Below, piece by piece: positions 5,591 through 8,864 of a DNA stretch of 8,864 nt (positions are counted from its first letter, which is position 1; each line of letters begins with the position of its first letter). Made by a program: the position numbers and the translations under genes. Source of the stretch: Bacteroidales bacterium (lineage in GTDB: Bacteria > Bacteroidota > Bacteroidia > Bacteroidales > ML635J-15); assembly GCA_028696755.1 (NCBI GenBank), contig JAQVGK010000115.1:1-8864 (forward strand), in the 5' to 3' direction. Below the pieces are notes generated by a model. The model was not told the origin of the DNA. It did not search any database and saw nothing but the letters and a program-made list of their open reading frames with translations.

Positions 5591-7363
5591 ATGAGTCTTA
5601 TAAATATAAAAATAAACGGAAAAGATTTGCAGGTCGAAGCAGGAACAACTGTTCTGCAGGCTGCCAAGAAAATCGGTATCGAGATTCCAACTTTGTGTTA
5701 CATGAATCTCCACGACTTAAACATTGAACATAATCCTGGTGGTTGCAGAATTTGTGTTGTCGAAATTGTTGGTCGTAGAAATCTTGCACCTTCTTGTGTT
5801 ACTAAAGTTTGGGAAGGCATGGAAGTTAAAACTCACACTATGAGAGTTCTTAATGCTAGAAGAACAGTGATGGAACTAATTCTATCCGACCATCCTTTTG
5901 AGTGCTTAACATGTGCTAAAAATGGTACTTGCGATTTGCAGAAAATGGCACAAGATCTTGGTGTTCGTGAAATCCATTATCAAGGCGAGCAATCATCTTA
6001 CAAAGAAGATAATTCTCCAGCAATTATTCGCGATATGGATAAGTGTATCATGTGTCGTCGTTGCGAAACTATGTGTAACGACGTCCAGACTTGTGGTGTA
6101 TTAAGCGGAATTAACAGAGGATTTACTTCTGTTGTGGCTCCAGCTTTCGAGCAAGATTTAATCAAATCTCCTTGTACTTTCTGTGGTCAGTGTGTTGCAG
6201 TTTGTCCAACTGGAGCTCTTACTGAACGGGATTATACTAATAAAGTTATCAGGGCTTTAGCTGATCCAACAAAAACTGTAATCGTTCAAACTGCCCCTGC
6301 TGTGCGTGTTGCTCTAGGCGAAGAATTCGGAATGCCTGCAGGAACAATTGTTACTGGAAAAATGGTTGCTGCTTTACGTCGTATTGGATTCGATAAAGTT
6401 TTCGACACTGATTTTGCTGCTGACTTAACAATTATGGAAGAAGGTACAGAATTGCTCGGTCGTTTAACTAAATTCTTAAACGGTGACAAAAACGTTAAAT
6501 TGCCTCTTCTTACTTCTTGTTGTCCGGGTTGGGTTAATTTCTTTGAACATCAGTTCCCAGAAATGAGAGAAATTCCTTCAACAGCAAAATCTCCACAACA
6601 AATGTTTGGTGCTATTGCAAAAACATATATGGCCGATAAACTTAATGTTAAACGCGAAGATTTGGTTGTTGTATCTGTAATGCCTTGTTTGGCTAAGAAA
6701 TACGAAGCTCAGCGCGAAGAGTTTGCTGTAAATGGAAATCCAGATGTTGACTTTTCAATTTCTACTCGCGAACTAGCTCATTTAATTAAACAAAGTATTG
6801 GTGATATTAAAGATTTACCTGATGAGGATTTTGATAATCTTATGGGCCAGTCAACTGGTGCTGGTGTGATTTTTGGAAATACAGGTGGTGTTATCGAAGC
6901 TGCTTGTCGTACCGCTTACGAAGTTTACACTAAGAAAAAACTCGAGAAAGTTGAGTTTGAACAACTACGTGGTTTCGAAGGTGTGCGCTCAGCCGAGGTT
7001 GATTTCGACGGACTAAAGTTGAATATCGGTATTGCTCATGGTTTGGGTAATGCGCGTAAGCTTCTCGAAAGTATTAAGAGTGGTGAATCGCACTTCCATG
7101 CAATCGAAATAATGGCTTGCCCAGGTGGTTGTATCGGTGGTGGTGGACAGCCATTGCACCACGGAAATTCGGAAATTCTTAAAGCAAGAGCTGCTGCTAT
7201 TTACCGCGAGGACGAAGGTAAAGCAATTCGTAAATCGCACGAAAATCCTGAAATTGTAACTCTTTATAACGAATTTTTAGGACAGCCAATGAGCGAAAAA
7301 GCTCATCACTTGCTGCATACCGAGTATTTTGATAAGAAAAAAACTATTTACATTGAAAAATAA
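5591..7363 (+). CDS. hydA: Electron-bifurcating [FeFe]-hydrogenase subunit alpha (H-cluster catalytic subunit)
   Basis: A 590-residue subunit carrying the H2-activating site. In order: [2Fe-2S] domain (C36, C52, C55, C69); His-ligated 4Fe-4S cluster (H101, C105, C108, C114); two-cluster ferredoxin domain (C152, C155, C158, C162 and C195, C198, C201, C205); H-domain with all three signatures intact: TSCCPGW (308-314), MPCLAKKYE (364-372) and EIMACPGGCIGGGGQP (506-521); and a small-subunit-like tail (~528-585). C310 is the proton-relay cysteine; C311, C366, C510 and C514 hold the H-cluster. No extra C-terminal [2Fe-2S] domain, unlike T. maritima HydA. With HydB and HydC it fits the trimeric bifurcating group. 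The ATG at 5591 is chosen for its Shine-Dalgarno site and because the ferredoxin fold begins there; an ATG at 5576 would add five residues (MGGCQ). The HydE, HydF and HydG maturases it needs must lie elsewhere. Confidence 0.95.
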   Translation: MSLINIKINGKDLQVEAGTTVLQAAKKIGIEIPTLCYMNLHDLNIEHNPGGCRICVVEIVGRRNLAPSCVTKVWEGMEVKTHTMRVLNARRTVMELILSDHPFECLTCAKNGTCDLQKMAQDLGVREIHYQGEQSSYKEDNSPAIIRDMDKCIMCRRCETMCNDVQTCGVLSGINRGFTSVVAPAFEQDLIKSPCTFCGQCVAVCPTGALTERDYTNKVIRALADPTKTVIVQTAPAVRVALGEEFGMPAGTIVTGKMVAALRRIGFDKVFDTDFAADLTIMEEGTELLGRLTKFLNGDKNVKLPLLTSCCPGWVNFFEHQFPEMREIPSTAKSPQQMFGAIAKTYMADKLNVKREDLVVVSVMPCLAKKYEAQREEFAVNGNPDVDFSISTRELAHLIKQSIGDIKDLPDEDFDNLMGQSTGAGVIFGNTGGVIEAACRTAYEVYTKKKLEKVEFEQLRGFEGVRSAEVDFDGLKLNIGIAHGLGNARKLLESIKSGESHFHAIEIMACPGGCIGGGGQPLHHGNSEILKARAAAIYREDEGKAIRKSHENPEIVTLYNEFLGQPMSEKAHHLLHTEYFDKKKTIYIEK

Positions 7364-7375
7364 AACGAAAAAGTC

Positions 7376-7861
7376 ATGTCAAGCATTCATATAAAATTAA
7401 AAGAAAAAGATTGTCAGGATATCAAAGAGATATGCCAATCATTTAATAACGAGCCAGGCGAATTAATAAATGTGCTTCATAAAACTCAGGAGCACTTCGG
7501 TTACTTGCCTGCTGAAGTTCAAGAAGTTATTGCGAGCCATCTCAATGTTTCGGTTGCAAAAGTGTACGGTGTAGTTACATTTTACAGCTTCTTTACAATG
7601 ACTACTAAAGGTCAGTATCCAATTTCAATTTGTACTGGTACTGCATGTTATGTAAGAGGCGCAGAAAAAGTTCTCGAAGAAATCAAAAAAGAACTCGGCA
7701 TTAACGTTGGTGACACAACTGCAGATGGTAAATTCTCACTTTCATGCTTACGCTGTGTTGGTGCCTGCGGACTTGCTCCTGTGATAATGGTCGGTGATAA
7801 AACTTACGGACGCGTTGCTCCCGAGGATGTTAAAAAGATTATAGAGGATTTCAATTCATAA
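7376..7861 (+). CDS. hydC: Electron-bifurcating [FeFe]-hydrogenase subunit gamma (NuoE-like, [2Fe-2S])
   Basis: A 161-residue soluble subunit. Residues ~10-75 are the helical NuoE N-terminal part (INVLHKTQEHFGYLPAEVQEVI, then VYGVVTFYSFF), and residues ~80-158 the thioredoxin-like domain whose [2Fe-2S] cluster is held by C86, C91, C127 and C131 (CTGTAC and CVGAC). All four ligands are present, in contrast to the degenerate paralogue that opens the operon. In HydABC it passes electrons with HydB around the FMN. It begins 12 bases after hydA, without a clear Shine-Dalgarno sequence, and is the last gene before a strong terminator. The order ferredoxin-like, hydB, hydA, hydC differs from the hydC-hydB-hydA order of T. 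maritima. Complex I subunit E is the alternative family, but no other nuo gene is present. Confidence 0.92.
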   Translation: MSSIHIKLKEKDCQDIKEICQSFNNEPGELINVLHKTQEHFGYLPAEVQEVIASHLNVSVAKVYGVVTFYSFFTMTTKGQYPISICTGTACYVRGAEKVLEEIKKELGINVGDTTADGKFSLSCLRCVGACGLAPVIMVGDKTYGRVAPEDVKKIIEDFNS

Positions 7862-7862
7862 T

Positions 7863-7885
7863 TTCATAGTTAGTTTGTTTGTTTC
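7863..7885 (+). repeat. 23-bp direct repeat, copy 1
   Basis: A 23-bp sequence starting TTCATAGTTAG and ending GTTTGTTTC lies 2 bp before the first terminator and just after the hydC stop. It is identical to 8116-8138. Confidence 0.85.
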
Positions 7886-7887
7886 TT

Positions 7888-7921
7888 AAAAGGGAAGGCA
7901 GATCCTTCTGCCAACCCTTTT
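7888..7921 (+). terminator. Intrinsic terminator of the hydrogenase operon
   Basis: GGCAGA (7897-7902) pairs with TCTGCC (7907-7912) around a 4-base loop. After a 2x2 internal mismatch, AAAAGGG (7888-7894) pairs with CCCTTTT (7915-7921), so the stem runs into a T tract. It starts 27 bp after the hydC stop and can end transcription of the hydrogenase operon. The A-rich left side makes it potentially active on the other strand too. Confidence 0.85.
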
Positions 7922-7936
7922 TGAAATCACAAATAG

Positions 7937-7998
7937 CAAATTACAAATCACAAATTAATACTCTGTAGTTTTTTTTGGAATTTGTTTTTTGTAATTTG
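7937..7998. repeat. AT-rich inverted repeat
   Basis: CAAATTACAAATCACAAATT (7937-7956) is inverted at 7979-7998 with 18 of 20 bases matching and a 22-base loop. Simple CAAATTACAAAT-type sequences are common between genes in Bacteroidota, so this is probably a background genomic repeat. Confidence 0.55.
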
Positions 7999-8004
7999 GA
8001 ATTT

Positions 8005-8087
8005 ACTGATGCTACCACACTAAATTTGCTGAGCATAGTCGAAACAACATAAGTGTCGAACTCCAAAAATTTAGTAAAAGCATCAGT
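8005..8087. repeat. Long interrupted inverted repeat, REP-like
   Basis: ACTGATGCT (8005-8013) matches AGCATCAGT (8079-8087), and CTAAATTT (8020-8027) matches AAATTTAG (8067-8074), giving two stem segments. The loop contains GCTGAGCATAGTCGAAAC (8028-8045), which resembles the TGAGC-AGTCGAA intergenic repeat I recall from many Bacteroidota genomes. It may be a degenerate REP-like or MITE-like element; no transposase is near. Confidence 0.45.
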
Positions 8088-8115
8088 GGTTTATAAAAAG
8101 GATTCATAGTTAAGA

Positions 8116-8138
8116 TTCATAGTTAGTTTGTTTGTTTC
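8116..8138 (+). repeat. 23-bp direct repeat, copy 2
   Basis: Identical to 7863-7885 over all 23 bases and likewise immediately before a terminator. A shortened copy (TTCATAGTTA) sits just upstream at 8103-8112. Confidence 0.85.
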
Positions 8139-8171
8139 AAAAAGGCCGGGACTCCCAATTCCGGTCTTTTT
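8139..8171 (+). terminator. Second intrinsic terminator
   Basis: AAAAAGGCCGG (8139-8149) pairs with CCGGTCTTTTT (8161-8171), with one G-T wobble, and the stem can extend inward by two pairs. It is followed by a T tract. No gene lies between the two terminators. It may back up the first, insulate the next gene, or end a short unknown transcript; its symmetry would let it act on the opposite strand too. Confidence 0.75.
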
Positions 8172-8210
8172 CTTATTGATATTTTGTGTAGAAGAAAATA
8201 TTTATCATTT

Positions 8211-8242
8211 TTTCTGACAGTTAAAAAAAAATTGTATATTTG
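8211..8242 (+). promoter_or_regulatory. Bacteroidota-type promoter for the secreted-protein gene
   Basis: The -7 element TATATTTG (8235-8242) matches TAnnTTTG exactly. A TTTC at 8211-8214, 20 bp upstream, is one base from the -33 consensus TTTG. Transcription would start near 8248, about 30 bases before the ATG at 8281. Confidence 0.55.
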
Positions 8243-8280
8243 GATGTTATATTTTATTACTGACCTAAAATACAAACAAC

Positions 8281-8864
8281 ATGAAGTGTCTGCAAATTGG
8301 ATTTGTCGTTCTAGCTGTCTTTCTGTGCTCAGGCTTTTTAAAGGCACAAGATAATATCAGTCTTTTTGCCGAGGATGGAACAGAATGGAGTGTGGGGAAT
8401 TTTTCTTGGCACCCAAGCTTACCAATGAATATGATTCTTATTAAAATGTCGGGCGATACAGTTATTGAAGAACAAGTTTATTATAAACTTTGGAGGAGTG
8501 ACGATATTATAACTGAGCAAAACCCTGGTGAAATTGATGCTTTTGTCAGGGTTTCGGAGGATAGATTGCTTATTTATCGAACATTGAATGGGAATGAACA
8601 AGTAGTTTTTGACTATAAACTACTGTCAGGGGAGTTTCCACAACTTTATATGTCAAGAAGTGTCGCTAATGGTGGAGCTCCAATAACAATGGAAGTTTGC
8701 GGTCTAACAGAACAAAGCTATTGTGGAGTAGTACGAAAAAAATGGAGTTTATGTGGTGTTGGGGATAATTATGGTTCTGAAACTTGGATTCAAGGTGTTG
8801 GTCCTTTAGCTGGGATTTTGTTTGCTAATGATCATTTTGCGATGGTTACTGGTTTTTATCCTAA
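8281..8864 (+). CDS. Secreted protein of unknown function, possibly type IX secretion cargo; 3' end outside window
   Basis: An open frame runs from ATG 8281 to the window end, 194 codons plus two bases, without a stop. The N terminus is a classic signal peptide: MKCLQ, a hydrophobic core (IGFVVLAVFLCSGF) and a likely cleavage after LKA or AQ near residues 22-23. The cysteine at 16 does not sit in a good lipobox (preceded by Leu), so a lipoprotein is less likely. The mature part has no domain I can name. The segments YYKLWRSDD (67-75) and KKWSLCGVGDNYGSETWIQGVGPLAGIL (153-180) recall Bacteroidota extracellular proteins that end in a type IX sorting domain, where a W-I-x-G-(I/V)-G motif is common. 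The C-terminal sorting signal would be beyond the window. It has its own promoter and terminator-insulated start, so a link to the hydrogenase is not implied. Confidence 0.7.
   Translation, partial: MKCLQIGFVVLAVFLCSGFLKAQDNISLFAEDGTEWSVGNFSWHPSLPMNMILIKMSGDTVIEEQVYYKLWRSDDIITEQNPGEIDAFVRVSEDRLLIYRTLNGNEQVVFDYKLLSGEFPQLYMSRSVANGGAPITMEVCGLTEQSYCGVVRKKWSLCGVGDNYGSETWIQGVGPLAGILFANDHFAMVTGFYP

Larger units (their letters stand above)
7862..8280. other. Intergenic region with two terminators and nested repeats
   Basis: This is a 419-bp gap with no convincing gene. It holds a 23-bp sequence present twice, each copy directly before an intrinsic terminator (7863-7922 and 8116-8171). Between them are an AT-rich inverted repeat (7937-7998) and a second, longer inverted repeat (8005-8087). 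A promoter for the next gene ends the region (8211-8242). Confidence 0.7.

Noticed and set aside
8281..8346. Lipoprotein signal at Cys16 of the last gene
   Set aside because: The residue before the cysteine is Leu, not Gly, Ala or Ser, and an ordinary signal peptidase site follows at LKA/AQ.
8123..8347. Reverse-strand reading frame of 74 residues
   Set aside because: It crosses the second terminator, the promoter and the signal peptide of the forward gene, and its sequence resembles no protein family I know.
1..8864. tRNA, rRNA, CRISPR array or insertion sequence
   Set aside because: No cloverleaf-like segments, rRNA-like conserved blocks, regularly spaced repeats or transposase genes were seen on either strand.

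Overview
The window is AT-rich and densely coded, and every supported gene lies on the + strand. It most likely comes from an anaerobic or facultative member of the Bacteroidota. The evidence is two promoters of the Bacteroidota type (TTTG or a near match, about 20 bp, then TAnnTTTG), mostly missing Shine-Dalgarno sequences, and a secreted protein at the right edge that resembles Bacteroidota export (type IX secretion) proteins. The exact genus cannot be read from the sequence.

Region 1 (1-3007) is a tight five-gene operon with gaps of 1-3 bp or an 11-bp overlap. It holds the tail of a probable anti-sigma-type ATPase (1-75), an [FeFe]-hydrogenase-like iron-sulfur protein with an altered active-site motif (77-1411), a small DRTGG-domain protein (1414-1752), a PHP-domain phosphoesterase (1742-2470) and a stand-alone histidine-kinase-type ATPase with its own C-terminal extension (2474-3007). 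This looks like a regulatory or sensory module rather than a catalytic one.

Region 2 (3008-3369) is a 362-bp gap. It carries a good Bacteroidota promoter and, just upstream of it, two tandem palindromes of the form TGTTA-N6-TAACA, which resemble Rex (NADH/NAD+ sensor) or CRP/FNR-type operators.

Region 3 (3370-7861) is a second operon for a trimeric electron-bifurcating [FeFe]-hydrogenase of the HydABC type. It begins with a thioredoxin-fold ferredoxin-like protein that has lost three of its four expected cluster cysteines, followed by HydB (NADH/FMN subunit), HydA (H-cluster subunit, all catalytic motifs intact) and HydC (NuoE-like). The complex is expected to couple NADH and reduced ferredoxin to H2, in either direction. 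The maturation genes hydE, hydF and hydG are not in the window.

Region 4 (7862-8280) is a 419-bp non-coding stretch with two intrinsic terminators. Each is preceded by the same 23-bp sequence, and two nested or adjacent inverted repeats lie between them. A second promoter follows, driving the last gene.

Region 5 (8281-8864) is the 5' part of a secreted protein of unknown function that runs off the window.

The most interesting reading is that region 1 senses H2 or redox state through the modified hydrogenase and passes it to two GHKL ATPases and a PHP phosphatase, while the neighbouring bifurcating hydrogenase is the enzyme being controlled. This is inference from gene content and order; no target of the signal is visible.
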